A DNA stretch of 64,000 bases from an uncultured Dorea sp. (GTDB lineage Bacteria; Bacillota; Clostridia; Lachnospirales; Lachnospiraceae). Positions 33,943 through 43,674 of this stretch are shown one piece after another (position 1 is the first letter of the stretch; each line of letters starts with the position of its first letter). Under the pieces are notes generated by a model. The model was given only the letters and a program-made list of their open reading frames with translations. It did not search any database and was not told the origin of the DNA. The stretch covers positions 1 through 64,000 of the forward strand of contig CAJUAM010000019.1 of assembly GCA_910584615.1 (NCBI GenBank). The letters are read 5' to 3'. The position numbers and the translations under genes are program-made.

Positions 33943-34317
33943 ATGAAAGTAGTAGCGACAGAGAAGGCGCCAAAGGCGTTAGGACCATATTCACAAGGGT
34001 ATGTTCACAATGGTATTTTTTATTCGGCGGGACAGATCCCGATCAATCCGGCAGTGGATGCGGTTGAGGCAGATACGATCGAAGGACAGACAGAACAGGT
34101 GTGCAAAAATATCGGCGAGGTGCTTGCGGCTGCGGGAAGTTCTTATGATAAGGTTCTTAAGACAACTTGTTTTCTTGCTGATATGGGTGATTTCGCGGCG
34201 TTCAACGAAGTGTACGCGAAATATTTTACATCCAAGCCTGCAAGAAGCTGCGTGGCGGTAAAGACACTGCCGAAAAATGTGCTTTGTGAAGTTGAAGTGA
34301 TTGCTGTTGTTGAGTAG
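33943..34317 (+). CDS. ridA: RidA-family enamine/imine deaminase
   Basis: The 124-residue protein is a typical RidA/YjgF: PKALGPYSQGYVHNGIFYSA, GQTEQVCKNIGEVLAAAG, YDKVLKTTCFLADMGDF and the active-site region PARSCVAVKTLPKNVLCEVE, with the conserved Arg. RidA hydrolyses reactive 2-aminoacrylate and related enamines released by PLP enzymes. Stand-alone gene with AAAGGAGAG. High confidence in the family. Confidence 0.95.
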   Translation: MKVVATEKAPKALGPYSQGYVHNGIFYSAGQIPINPAVDAVEADTIEGQTEQVCKNIGEVLAAAGSSYDKVLKTTCFLADMGDFAAFNEVYAKYFTSKPARSCVAVKTLPKNVLCEVEVIAVVE

Positions 34318-34397
34318 ATAACAGCATGTAAAAATATTTTCTGAATTTAATAAGGGCGGTTTGGCCCATGAAATATTAAAATGTGAGGTAGATAGTT

Positions 34398-35240
34398 ATG
34401 GCTGAGGAACAACAGCAAAACGGCTGCTCTCCATCAGACTGCGCAGGCTGCGCCCATGCGGATTCCTGCAGCAGTAAGCCGGTGGATTTTAGAAAGCCAG
34501 CTAATGAGTTTTCTGATATTAAAAAGGTGATCGGTGTGGTGAGCGGCAAAGGCGGCGTTGGAAAATCTATGGTAACGGCGTCTCTTGCGAGAATGATGCG
34601 CAAGAAGGGTTATAATGTAGGCATTCTGGATGCGGATATTACCGGGCCTTCGATTCCGAAGATGTACGGGATCCATGACAAGGCGCTGGGTGATGAGAGC
34701 GGCATTTTTCCAAGGGAAGCGGCGGATGGCACAAAGATCATGTCCATCAATCTTCTTCTGGAAAATGAGTCGGATCCGGTGATCTGGAGAGGTCCGGTGA
34801 TCGCGAATGTAGTAACACAGTTCTGGACAGATGTCAGGTGGGGGGAACTTGATTATCTTTTTGTAGACATGCCCCCCGGAACAGGAGATGTTCCGCTGAC
34901 AGTGTTCCAGTCACTGCCGGTGGACGGCGTGGTGATCGTGTCATCTCCTCAGGATCTGGTAAAGATGATCGTGAAGAAAGCATACGGGATGGCAAGGCAG
35001 ATGAACATTCCGGTGCTCGGGATCGTAGAAAATTACAGTTATCTCGTCTGCCCTGACTGCGGGAAAAAGATCTCTGTATTCGGAGAGAGCCATGTGGAAG
35101 AGGTTGCGGCAGAACTTTCGATTCCGGTCCTTGGTAAGATGCCGATTGACGCAGCGCTTTCGGAGGCTGTGGAAAATGAGAGATTCTCAGAAGTGGAGAA
35201 TGAATATCTGGATGCGGCAGGAGCAAAATTAGCGCCGTAG
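34398..35240 (+). CDS. Mrp/NBP35-family Fe-S-associated P-loop ATPase
   Basis: The 280-residue protein begins with a Cys cluster (CSPSDCAGCAHADSC). Then come the Walker A IGVVSGKGGVGKSMVTASLA and ILDADITGPSIPKMYG, a Mrp-type deviant Walker motif with two Lys. CPDCGKKISVFGE contains the C-terminal CxxC that in this family bridges an Fe-S cluster. It probably delivers Fe-S clusters to target proteins, which would suit the Rnf ferredoxin domains. The N-terminal ferredoxin-like Cys motif is of the NBP35 kind. GAGG start. Confidence 0.92.
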   Translation: MAEEQQQNGCSPSDCAGCAHADSCSSKPVDFRKPANEFSDIKKVIGVVSGKGGVGKSMVTASLARMMRKKGYNVGILDADITGPSIPKMYGIHDKALGDESGIFPREAADGTKIMSINLLLENESDPVIWRGPVIANVVTQFWTDVRWGELDYLFVDMPPGTGDVPLTVFQSLPVDGVVIVSSPQDLVKMIVKKAYGMARQMNIPVLGIVENYSYLVCPDCGKKISVFGESHVEEVAAELSIPVLGKMPIDAALSEAVENERFSEVENEYLDAAGAKLAP

Positions 35241-35297
35241 TCTGATGGAGAGCGTTATAATCATTTATATGATTATGCCGCTAAGGAGGTATATAAG

Positions 35298-36536
35298 ATG
35301 ATCATTTGCGCGAAATATCTCATGACAGGGGACGGTAAAACGGTTCTGGAGAATAGGGCTGTCCTGACAGGAGAAGATGGTAAGATCAAAAAGATTGACA
35401 CAAAGGAAGAGCTCACTTCTAAATTTCCTGATGAAGAAGTGAAGGACTATAAAGATGCGACAATACTTCCCGGGCTATGCGACATGCATGCGCATCTGGG
35501 GTATTATTATTCCCAGCCGGATGGGTTTAACTACGGGCCGCAGCTTATCATGCTCTATGCGCTGCAGCATGCGCAGGCTGCATTTGAGCGGGGGATCACA
35601 TCGGTTCGGGATATGTGTTCCGCTCACGGTGTATGTAAAAATTTAAAGCTGGCAGCAGAGAAGGGATTTATTGTTGTGCCGAAGATCACCCACACGGATG
35701 CAGGAATATGCATGACAGGCGGACATGCGTGGGATGAAGCCGAAGAAGTGGACGGTCCGTGGGAAATCCGAAGGGAGATCCGTAAGCAGGTCCGTGACGG
35801 GGCAGACTGGGTGAAGATCCTTACTACACACCGTTCCCATATTCCGGAATTTACCCAGGAAGAGCTTGATGCAGCAGTGGATGAGTGCCACAGAAGAGGG
35901 ATAAAGTGCGGGGTGCACGCGGGGACGAATCCAGGTATCCAGATGTGTATTGACGCCGGATTTGATACGATTGAACACGCTACTTTTATGACAGTGGATC
36001 ATGCAAAGCAGATGGCTGAAAAAGGAATCGCATGGACTCCCACGATCATGGCGTATACACTGTTATATGATATCTGTAAGGAAAAGTTGGAGAATGGCGC
36101 AGGTACTCCGGTGAATGATCCGGTAATGCAGAAAGAGATCAATGACTACCAGTATTTTGAACCGGCGTATAAAGCTTACAGAGACAACTTCAAGGCATTT
36201 TATGATACGGGGGTTACGGTTATTGCCGGAACAGATATGGTTATGTATCAGTCGCCGTTTCTGCCGCTTAACAGAGAGCTGCAGTATATGGTAGAATACG
36301 GCATTACGCCGGTGCAGGCAATTCAGACAGCAACCTCTAATCCGGCCAAAGTGCTTGGAGTGGAAGATAAGAGAGGTTTGATAAAGGAAGGACTTGACGC
36401 GGATATTCTCGTTGTAGGCGGAGAATTAAGCAAGGATATTAAGTGCTTAAATGATGTGAAGCTTGTAACGATGGATGGCAGGCGTGTGTTTGAAAACGGG
36501 ATCAGGTACGTTGGGACCGGAAATATGTTTATGTAA
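35298..36536 (+). CDS. Amidohydrolase (imidazolonepropionase-like)
   Basis: The 412-residue protein is a metal-dependent amidohydrolase. DMHAHLGYYY gives the HxH metal pair, a Lys lies in VKILTTHRS, His in CGVHAGTNPG and IEHATFM, and Asp in VIAGTDMV. The fold matches imidazolonepropionase/prolidase-like members, whose substrates include Xaa-Pro dipeptides or cyclic amides. No exact substrate can be assigned. AAGGAGG start; a bidirectional terminator separates it from the convergent aminopeptidase gene. Confidence 0.85.
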   Translation: MIICAKYLMTGDGKTVLENRAVLTGEDGKIKKIDTKEELTSKFPDEEVKDYKDATILPGLCDMHAHLGYYYSQPDGFNYGPQLIMLYALQHAQAAFERGITSVRDMCSAHGVCKNLKLAAEKGFIVVPKITHTDAGICMTGGHAWDEAEEVDGPWEIRREIRKQVRDGADWVKILTTHRSHIPEFTQEELDAAVDECHRRGIKCGVHAGTNPGIQMCIDAGFDTIEHATFMTVDHAKQMAEKGIAWTPTIMAYTLLYDICKEKLENGAGTPVNDPVMQKEINDYQYFEPAYKAYRDNFKAFYDTGVTVIAGTDMVMYQSPFLPLNRELQYMVEYGITPVQAIQTATSNPAKVLGVEDKRGLIKEGLDADILVVGGELSKDIKCLNDVKLVTMDGRRVFENGIRYVGTGNMFM

Positions 36537-36545
36537 GGATCAGAT

Positions 36546-36596
36546 GATAAAAGCTGCCTGGGCAAGAAAAGTGTTATGCCTCAGGCAGCTTTTATC
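36546..36596. terminator. Bidirectional terminator between convergent genes
   Basis: GATAAAAGCTGCCTG (36546-36560) plus GGCA pairs with TGCC and CAGGCAGCTTTTATC (about 36577-36596). The A- and T-runs flank both arms, so it works in both directions between the amidohydrolase and the leftward aminopeptidase. Confidence 0.88.
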
Positions 36597-36637
36597 TATC
36601 TGGCGGCCGGTCTGTCATAAAACGGGATCAGCCGCGT

Positions 36638-38425
36638 TTAGACCGGGCGTGTATATTCCTTAAGCCATTCTTTTTCTTCACTGGTCAGATGGGGTCCGAT
36701 CTTTTCGTACACATCTTTATGATAGTTATTAAGCCATTCTTTTTCATCCCGGCTCATTTCCTCAGGGTCGATTCCGTCAAGGTCGATAGGAGCGAAAGTT
36801 ACGGTCTCAAAGTGCATGAATTGTCCGTATTTGTTCTTCGTGCCTTTTCTTACGATAAATTCGTTTTCGATACGGATACCGAATTGTCCGTCTTCATAGA
36901 TGCCAGGTTCATCGGTGATCACCATGCCTTCTTCCAACTGATGGTGCTCGTTCTTGCTTGGAACGACATACCAGCGGAAACCTGTAGGCGGCTCATGGAC
37001 GTTGCCCAGATATCCGACGCCGTGTCCGGTGCCACACTGGTAATCAAGATCAAGATCCCAGATCGGTCCTCTTGCAAGGACATCAAGATTGTAGCCGTAG
37101 CAGCCATAGAGGAATCTTGCCCGTGACAGACGCATCATAGCCCGTACAACCGCGGTAAAGTATTTTTTCATCTGCTGGTCTACAGAGCCTAAAACAAAGG
37201 TCCTTGTAATGTCTGTAGAACCTTCAAAATATCCGCCGCCGGTGTCATTTAAGAAAAACGCTCCGGATTTAAGCTGTACGTCAGTCTCTTTAGACGGAGA
37301 GTAGTGCATCATAGCAGCGTGGTCCGCATAAGCGCACAACGGCTCAAAGCTGTCGCTGATATAACCTTTTTGTGCTTTTCTTAACTCTGTCAGTCTGGCA
37401 GCAGAACTTAATTCGGTGATCGGTTCCTTATCATAACGGGTCTTTACCCAGTACATGAATTTGGTGATGGCGATGCCGTCTTTTATGTGGGCTTCCTTTA
37501 TATTCTCAAGTTCTACATCATTTTTCATAGCCTTCATAAGGATCGTGGGGTTTGCGGCTTCTTTGATCTTACATGGGATATTCTTATAAAGGGCATAATT
37601 CATCTTCATAGGATCGATAAGGGCAGTGCTGTCGGTGCTTAATTTTTTGATATCCTCGTAAATGTCATTGTAAGGATGGATGGATACATTGTTTTTTGAA
37701 AGTTCCTCATGGATCCTGTCATCAAGTTTGGAGTCATCTACATAAAGCTCTACCTTATCCATCGTCACGATGGCATAGGAAAGGAGCAGCGGGAAGAAAT
37801 CAACGTCATCCCCGCGGACATTGAGAAGCCAGCACACATCGTCTAAGGATGCGATGATGTGAGTGTCGGCCCCGTGTTCTGCCATAGCTTTTCTTAAGCG
37901 GGAAAGTTTTGAGGCGGAGCTTTCGCCGGAGTATTTTTCCTCTAAGAAAAATGCCGGTTTTTTGGACAGGGACGGACGGTCCTCCCAGATGATATCAACC
38001 AGATCTTCGGAGTAATGGATATGTATTTCTTTGGCGGACAGGGCTTCTTCGTATTCCTGGCCCTCGCCCATGGAGAGGACACGTCCGTCAAAGCCTACAG
38101 TGCCGCCTGCCGGGATATTATCCTGCAGGTATTCTGTGATGGAAGGTGTGTCGCCTACGAACATCTTCATCAGACGGATACCGCTGCCTGAAAGCTGGTT
38201 CTCAGCCTGAAAAAAATATCTCCCGTCTGTCCAGAGACCGCCGTCGTCTTTCGTGATGACTGCTGTTCCATAGGAACCGCTGAAGCCTGTGATGAATTTA
38301 CGAGCTTTAAAATGTTCCCCAACATATTCGCTCTGATGGAAATCCGCCGTCGGGACAACGTAGGCGTCAATGTTTTTTTCGCTCATCAGTGAACGGAGTT
38401 TTGCGACTCTTTCTGCTACATTCAT
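36638..38425 (-). CDS. M24 aminopeptidase P-family (Xaa-Pro) peptidase
   Basis: The 595-residue protein matches the long eukaryote/Firmicute-type aminopeptidase P. Two creatinase-like N-terminal domains are followed by a pita-bread domain with the dinuclear metal ligands: Asp in FFLNDTGGGY and STDITRTFVL, His in CGTGHGVGYL, Glu in VITDEPGIYE and RIENEFIVRK. It removes N-terminal residues before proline from peptides in the cytoplasm. The start at 38425 has AAGGAGG upstream; a 17-codon upstream extension is rejected. Its promoter faces the FtsX-type permease gene. Confidence 0.92.
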   Translation of the reverse strand: MNVAERVAKLRSLMSEKNIDAYVVPTADFHQSEYVGEHFKARKFITGFSGSYGTAVITKDDGGLWTDGRYFFQAENQLSGSGIRLMKMFVGDTPSITEYLQDNIPAGGTVGFDGRVLSMGEGQEYEEALSAKEIHIHYSEDLVDIIWEDRPSLSKKPAFFLEEKYSGESSASKLSRLRKAMAEHGADTHIIASLDDVCWLLNVRGDDVDFFPLLLSYAIVTMDKVELYVDDSKLDDRIHEELSKNNVSIHPYNDIYEDIKKLSTDSTALIDPMKMNYALYKNIPCKIKEAANPTILMKAMKNDVELENIKEAHIKDGIAITKFMYWVKTRYDKEPITELSSAARLTELRKAQKGYISDSFEPLCAYADHAAMMHYSPSKETDVQLKSGAFFLNDTGGGYFEGSTDITRTFVLGSVDQQMKKYFTAVVRAMMRLSRARFLYGCYGYNLDVLARGPIWDLDLDYQCGTGHGVGYLGNVHEPPTGFRWYVVPSKNEHHQLEEGMVITDEPGIYEDGQFGIRIENEFIVRKGTKNKYGQFMHFETVTFAPIDLDGIDPEEMSRDEKEWLNNYHKDVYEKIGPHLTSEEKEWLKEYTRPV

Positions 38426-38521
38426 TGTGAAAAACCTCCTTGTATTTAAGAAAATGTATTTTGTATATTTTACCATAAAGAAGAAAAAAACGCTATGGTT
38501 TCATTTTGCGGGTTATCATTG

Positions 38522-38549
38522 TTGCTAAAGTGATTTTTTGTGCTATAAT
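38522..38549 (+). promoter_or_regulatory. Promoter for the FtsX-type permease operon
   Basis: TTGCTA (38522-38527), 16 bases, TATAAT (38544-38549). Confidence 0.55.
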
Positions 38550-38598
38550 GAAAATATAAAAGAATTGTCAGACGATTTTTGGAGAGGAAATTAGGAAG

Positions 38599-41268
38599 AT
38601 GGGGAAAGAAAAAGAAATAACGAATCGAATGCGGCGTATACAGCAGCGTTTTTCTGTTATCATGTATCTGTTTATTTTTGCCACATTGTGTTATCCGTGG
38701 ATCACAGTGGGAGGAGAGCGGTATAACCTGATCTCCTTTGCTGTGTGCCTTAAGACAGAAGGGGCGGCAAGTATCGTAGAACGTGCCGGCTTCCCTCCGG
38801 ATCCGTCCTATGCGGGAGGTTTTTTGGTTAACCTGTGGCTTTATTTCGTGTTTTTTCTTTTGTGTCTTTTGTATCTGATAACCGTATTTTTAAAAAGAGA
38901 CTGGTATGTGAATGCAGTTGTGCTTTTGATGGCGATCGCGTTTACTTATGCAGGTATGTGGGAGTATATGATCGCGACGATCTGCGCTAATCAGGTAGAG
39001 GCACTTTTGTATTCCGGGATTCTGCTGATGTTTTCAGGCGTTGAGTGTTTAGGGCGGAAGATGATTGAAATCTGGGACAGGGAGCTTAAGGACCGGGCTG
39101 AATATGAAAAGAAAGAGGACAAGGAGAAGGAAGAACGTAAGGCGCGGCTGTATTTTCCGGGGAAATATAACCCTTTGTTCTTTCGTGTAATATGGAAAAA
39201 CTTTATTGGAAATCTGAAAGAATATTCCATACTTCTTTTGTGCAATGGGATCGTGTTTGCTTTTGTAGTGTCGGGATTTGGGATGCAGGCTCTTGTGAAA
39301 GCAGGTGATATGAGCTATAAGGCCGGATACCCGTCAGGGGCAGGGGAGATTTTATTCAGGGGACTGATACAGCTGGGGATGGTGGGGCTTTTTATGCTTG
39401 TTTTGCTGCTCCTTTACTATCTCAGAAAAAGGCTTCCTGAATACGGGGTATTTAAGACACTGGGTATCCGGACGAAAACAATGTATACCTGTCTTGGGGT
39501 AGAGCTTGGGATCGGAACGGTAGTCTCTCTTGTGTTCGGCGGCATATTGGGATTTATATTTGTGGCTCTTTTCCAAAACATTGCAGGCGGCCAGGCAGAA
39601 GAGTGGTTATCCCCTCTTCTCCTTTTAAAGGCGGCGGCAATCATGCTTTTGATCTATCTGGCGACGTTTTTTGTGACACATGATCTGTTCGTAGGATTCC
39701 GGATGGGGAGTTCTACGGATCTTCAGATGATAAAAGAATGGATCCCGAAGCGTTTTCATATCGTGCCTGCGGTTGCGGGGGTCTGCCTTATGGTGTCAGG
39801 TTTTCTTAAATACCGGAAAAATGTCAATGCTGAAAATGTGAAATATCTGATTTTATGTTTTTTGGGTGCTTACCTGCTTTTAAGGTTTGGAATTGCGGGA
39901 TACCTGCACTGGAAAAGGAAGAGAAAGGGAGCGCTTTCAAGACTTTTAAAGCAGCATCCGTTTTATCATAAGTCCAGAAGCGCGGTGTGGTATATCTTTG
40001 GGCTGTGCGTACTCCAGACGTGTATTATCACGCTATTCTTTATGCAGATGTCTTCCGCGCGTCTTTCAGAGAATACAGATGCCTTGTTTCCTTATGATCT
40101 GGTGCTGATTGCCGGTGAAGGGGAGGAAGAAGATTCGTTCCTTCAAAAGCTTCAGGAAACGGATGGTGTGGAGGCTTCCGCATACCCTATGGTCCGGGTG
40201 TGCGGAAGCGATGCCGGCATACCGGGTGTCGCAAGCCAGAATATCGGGATTTCGGAATCTACCTACCATGTGTTAAAAAAGTTGCGTCATCCGGAGTATG
40301 AAAAAAAGGATCTCGGACTGGATGCAGAAGGAAAAAAAATCTATATTGTACATCAGCAGGATAAGGGAAGAGAAGCTCAGCCAGTCGATTATTATGACCA
40401 TTACGTGCCTATCGATACGCCGATCCTCTATACCGGACCGGTGTGTGAGCTTTTCAGCCCCAATCTTTTCCCGGCAGAGTTCACACATGATCTGACGATA
40501 ACATCCTATTATATACGGCAGATCGCGGGAGAGGAGACAGACAGCCTTACAGGAGTCCTAAGTCAGGGAGAACGGGAGAATCTTATCGTGTTTTCCGATG
40601 CTTATTTTGAAAAAGCAAAGGATGAGTGGAAAGTGACAAATCCGCTTACCGGAAAGATCCTGACAGAGGAGGAATTTAAAGCTGAAGGGCTTAAGCCGAA
40701 TCAGGGTCCTACAAAACTTGTGCTCATAAAGGCAGAAAAAAAGGTCTTAAAGGAACTTTCGCCAGAACTTTCCGCTTTCAAAGAACGGCACAGGCAGGAG
40801 GAAAAATACGATACAAAGGTTAAAAACAGTTATCTGAAAACAGAGATCAAAGAGCAGGCAGACGCAGAGATCCAGATGCGAAAGTCTATGGCATTGTTTT
40901 TGACGGCTGCATTTTTCTTTGCATCGGTACTGCTCCTTGGTATCAAGATGATGACGGAAAAAAGAGTGAATGTCCGCAGGGCACAGTTTCTTAACTGTAT
41001 GGGTATGAAAAAGAAGGAGAGGATGTCGCTGCTTAGAAGTGAGATGAGGATATATTATATCCTGACGGTAGTTATATCGGGTGCGCTGAGCGCGGGACTG
41101 GTATCAGGAAGTCTAAAGGCAAGACTCTATGAGACGCCGGATGTAAACGAACTTTTGAAAGTGTTAGTGCCCCTGGCAGTATGTGAGATGGTATTGTTTG
41201 GTATAGCAGTATGGATCCTGACGGAATGGAACATCCGCAGGATTGAGAAAAAGGTGTGTGAGGTATAA
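38599..41268 (+). CDS. FtsX-like ABC transporter permease with large extracytoplasmic region
   Basis: The 889-residue protein has several N-terminal membrane segments (up to about residue 150) and a charged cytoplasmic linker. An FtsX-type permease domain follows (LFMLVLLLLYYLRKRLPEYG…GIRTKTMYTCLGVELGIG), then a long extracytoplasmic region (about 480-760), and a closing FtsX-type set with RRAQFLNCMGMKKKERMSLL. The arrangement resembles BceB/YtrF-type permeases that confer resistance to membrane-active peptides or export lipoproteins. No sensor kinase lies nearby. The ATPase gene follows after only two bases. Confidence 0.85.
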   Translation: MGKEKEITNRMRRIQQRFSVIMYLFIFATLCYPWITVGGERYNLISFAVCLKTEGAASIVERAGFPPDPSYAGGFLVNLWLYFVFFLLCLLYLITVFLKRDWYVNAVVLLMAIAFTYAGMWEYMIATICANQVEALLYSGILLMFSGVECLGRKMIEIWDRELKDRAEYEKKEDKEKEERKARLYFPGKYNPLFFRVIWKNFIGNLKEYSILLLCNGIVFAFVVSGFGMQALVKAGDMSYKAGYPSGAGEILFRGLIQLGMVGLFMLVLLLLYYLRKRLPEYGVFKTLGIRTKTMYTCLGVELGIGTVVSLVFGGILGFIFVALFQNIAGGQAEEWLSPLLLLKAAAIMLLIYLATFFVTHDLFVGFRMGSSTDLQMIKEWIPKRFHIVPAVAGVCLMVSGFLKYRKNVNAENVKYLILCFLGAYLLLRFGIAGYLHWKRKRKGALSRLLKQHPFYHKSRSAVWYIFGLCVLQTCIITLFFMQMSSARLSENTDALFPYDLVLIAGEGEEEDSFLQKLQETDGVEASAYPMVRVCGSDAGIPGVASQNIGISESTYHVLKKLRHPEYEKKDLGLDAEGKKIYIVHQQDKGREAQPVDYYDHYVPIDTPILYTGPVCELFSPNLFPAEFTHDLTITSYYIRQIAGEETDSLTGVLSQGERENLIVFSDAYFEKAKDEWKVTNPLTGKILTEEEFKAEGLKPNQGPTKLVLIKAEKKVLKELSPELSAFKERHRQEEKYDTKVKNSYLKTEIKEQADAEIQMRKSMALFLTAAFFFASVLLLGIKMMTEKRVNVRRAQFLNCMGMKKKERMSLLRSEMRIYYILTVVISGALSAGLVSGSLKARLYETPDVNELLKVLVPLAVCEMVLFGIAVWILTEWNIRRIEKKVCEV

Positions 41269-41270
41269 AT

Positions 41271-42020
41271 ATGGGCAGTGTGTTAAAGGCAGAGGAGCTG
41301 GTGCGCAATTACAGGCTTCCGAATCAGGAAGACGGTACAATAAAAGTATTGAAAGGACTGGATTTTCAGATCAATGAAAATGAGTTCGTAGGGATCATGG
41401 GAAAATCCGGCGGCGGAAAAACAACGCTTTTGAAGCTTTTGGGATTGATCGATAAGCCTACGGGCGGACGTTTGTATTTTAAAGAAAGACAGGTGACGAA
41501 GCTGTGGATGGATGAGCTTGCGGATATCAGACGCCGTGAGATCGGATTTGTGTTTCAGGACTTTTATCTGATGGACAGCCTGACGGTAGAAGAAAATATC
41601 ATGCTGCCTATGATCCTTGATAAGGCAGAAGAGGAAAAGTGCTTTGCAGGCGCGAAAGAACATGCAGATCATTTTCAGATATCCCATCTGATCAAGAAAT
41701 ATCCTTATGAGCTTTCCGGAGGGGAGCGCCAGAGAGTGGCTATCTGCAGGGCGCTCATCAACCAGCCGGATCTGATCTTGGCGGATGAGCCTACCGGAAA
41801 CCTTGATTCTAAGTCGGGAAAGATCGTGATAGAAGCATTGAACAGGATTTACAGAGAGTATAAAAAGACGATCGTTATGGTTACCCACGATCCGCAGGTG
41901 GCGAGTAACTGCAGCCGGATCATTTTTCTTAAAGATGGAAATATCCTGGATATTCTTACAAATGATAAAGGGCAGGAGAAGTTCTATCAGGAGATCCTCG
42001 GATATATGGCTGAGCTGTAA
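41271..42020 (+). CDS. ABC transporter ATP-binding protein (MacB/LolD-type)
   Basis: The 249-residue ATPase has Walker A GIMGKSGGGKTTLLKLLG, the signature LSGGERQRVAICRALI, Walker B LILADEPTGNLDSKSG and the H-loop VMVTHDP. The sequence belongs to the family that partners FtsX-like permeases and acts as a mechanotransmission exporter. It starts two bases after the permease stop, so the two are made together. The substrate of the pair is unknown. Confidence 0.93.
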   Translation: MGSVLKAEELVRNYRLPNQEDGTIKVLKGLDFQINENEFVGIMGKSGGGKTTLLKLLGLIDKPTGGRLYFKERQVTKLWMDELADIRRREIGFVFQDFYLMDSLTVEENIMLPMILDKAEEEKCFAGAKEHADHFQISHLIKKYPYELSGGERQRVAICRALINQPDLILADEPTGNLDSKSGKIVIEALNRIYREYKKTIVMVTHDPQVASNCSRIIFLKDGNILDILTNDKGQEKFYQEILGYMAEL

Positions 42021-42195
42021 AGGGAATCAGGGATTCTAAAATAATTATAAATTTAACAATCAAAAGACTTAAGTTTTTCTTAAAAGATTGTATTGTGTTT
42101 TTGGAGGTATTGTGATAATATCATAATGTCAAATGCTTTTATTTGTCATATTGTACTAAGTGAAAGCAAAATTTTTAGTTTGGAGGGTGAAACTC

Positions 42196-43545
42196 ATGGG
42201 AAACACAAAAAAGGGATTTCCATTCGGCTTTTATGTATGTAGCTTGTCATTTACGTTCGAGCGTCTTGCATACTACGCGGCTAAATGGGGACTCACAATC
42301 TTTATCGTTGCAGAGGCAGCAAACGGCGGTCTTGGTTTTGACAAGTCCGTAGGAGCGTCAATGTCGGCGAACTTGGTAGCTCTTACCTATATCACACCGA
42401 TCATTGGAGGATATATTGCTGACCGCTGGATCAGCCCGCGGCTTCTTGTTCCTATCGGAGAGATCTTAATGGGACTTGGTTATCTTTGTGCCTGGAAAGC
42501 AAATGGAATCGGAATGCTCTGGGCGATGGTTATACTTGTTGCAGTTGGTACTGGCTTCTTTAAAGGAAATGTATCCGGTATCAACGGACGTCTGTTCCCG
42601 CTCGCTGATGCAGACGAGCTCGATACAGTGTTCAGTCTTCAGTATTCATTCGTAAATATTGGTTCTTTCTGCGGTACTACATTCCTGTCACTGCTTGCGA
42701 AAGCTGCTGGATACCGTATGTTGTTCCTTGTCTGCGGAATCGCTCTGTTTGTTGACTGTGTATGGTGGCTGTTTGGTATGAAGTTCTTTGGCGATGCCGG
42801 AAAGAAGCCATTCCTTGTTGATAACCGTGTAGAAGATGTTAATAAGGACGAGAAGGATACAACTCCTCTTACAAAACTTGAGAAGAACCGCGTGATTTCT
42901 ATTTTGATCGTAACAATCTTTTCTGGTATTTTCTGGACTGTATGGTATATGGTATACAATCCGGTATACTTCGAGTTCGGTCCTACAAGCGAGGCTGGTC
43001 TTGGATGGGCAAACTGGAACATCGGTTCCTTTACAATGCCTACAGCATGGTTTGACTCTATGAACGGTCTGCTCTGTATTATCCTGTGTCCTGTATTTGC
43101 AGGAATCTGGGCTAAGATGAGACAGAGACCGCAGGGAGATATCGGTATGTTTAAGAAGACCGCTCTTGGAATCATTATCCTTGGTCTTACACCGGCAACC
43201 ATGGTATTCGCTGCTATCCTTGCAGGTTCAGGAACAAAGGATCCGGTAGGTATCTGGATCATCGTGCTGGCAGCAATCTTTATGACAGTAGGTGAAGTTA
43301 TCTTCTCGCCTCTGGGAAATTCATTTATCAGCAAATACGCTCCGAAGAAGCTTCTTGGAACACTGCTTGGTCTGTGGCCGTTAGCAATCTTCTTTGCTTC
43401 AAAGGGAAGCGGAGAGCTTTACAACTGGCTGTCTAAGATGGATTTCATCAAGGGTTACGGCGGAGTTGCGGTTGTTATCATCGCTTGTGGTGTGATCATG
43501 TTCGCATTCTCTGGCAAGGTTGACAGAATGGTTGAAGGAGAATAA
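42196..43545 (+). CDS. POT/PTR-family proton-dependent oligopeptide transporter
   Basis: The 449-residue protein has twelve to fourteen membrane segments. The POT N-terminal motif is FTFERLAYYAAKWGLTIFIV (the ER-Y pattern for proton coupling), and GTGFFKGNVSGINGRLF is the second PTR signature. FxxxYxxxNxGS-type YSFVNIGSFCGT follows. POT transporters import di- and tripeptides with protons. ATG 42196 is chosen with GGAGGG upstream; the ATG 12 codons earlier lies ahead of the ribosome site. Monocistronic, with AT-rich 5' region. Confidence 0.9.
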   Translation: MGNTKKGFPFGFYVCSLSFTFERLAYYAAKWGLTIFIVAEAANGGLGFDKSVGASMSANLVALTYITPIIGGYIADRWISPRLLVPIGEILMGLGYLCAWKANGIGMLWAMVILVAVGTGFFKGNVSGINGRLFPLADADELDTVFSLQYSFVNIGSFCGTTFLSLLAKAAGYRMLFLVCGIALFVDCVWWLFGMKFFGDAGKKPFLVDNRVEDVNKDEKDTTPLTKLEKNRVISILIVTIFSGIFWTVWYMVYNPVYFEFGPTSEAGLGWANWNIGSFTMPTAWFDSMNGLLCIILCPVFAGIWAKMRQRPQGDIGMFKKTALGIIILGLTPATMVFAAILAGSGTKDPVGIWIIVLAAIFMTVGEVIFSPLGNSFISKYAPKKLLGTLLGLWPLAIFFASKGSGELYNWLSKMDFIKGYGGVAVVIIACGVIMFAFSGKVDRMVEGE

Positions 43546-43674
43546 TCTTTATTCTTACATAGGTTCGGGGGTATCGTGGGATGGCCGGTGATCTGGCTGT
43601 CAGGCGGTGCCCCGCCTTTTTTGCAGAATGGAATACTTCTGCTCTGTAGCATTACAGACAGAAAGGATAGATAT

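Noticed and set aside
42100..42195. A possible riboswitch or promoter ahead of the POT transporter
   Set aside because: AT-rich with near-matches but no -35/-10 pair of proper spacing and no known aptamer.
42639..43334. A 231-codon minus-strand frame opposite the POT transporter
   Set aside because: Antisense shadow of a strong membrane-protein gene.
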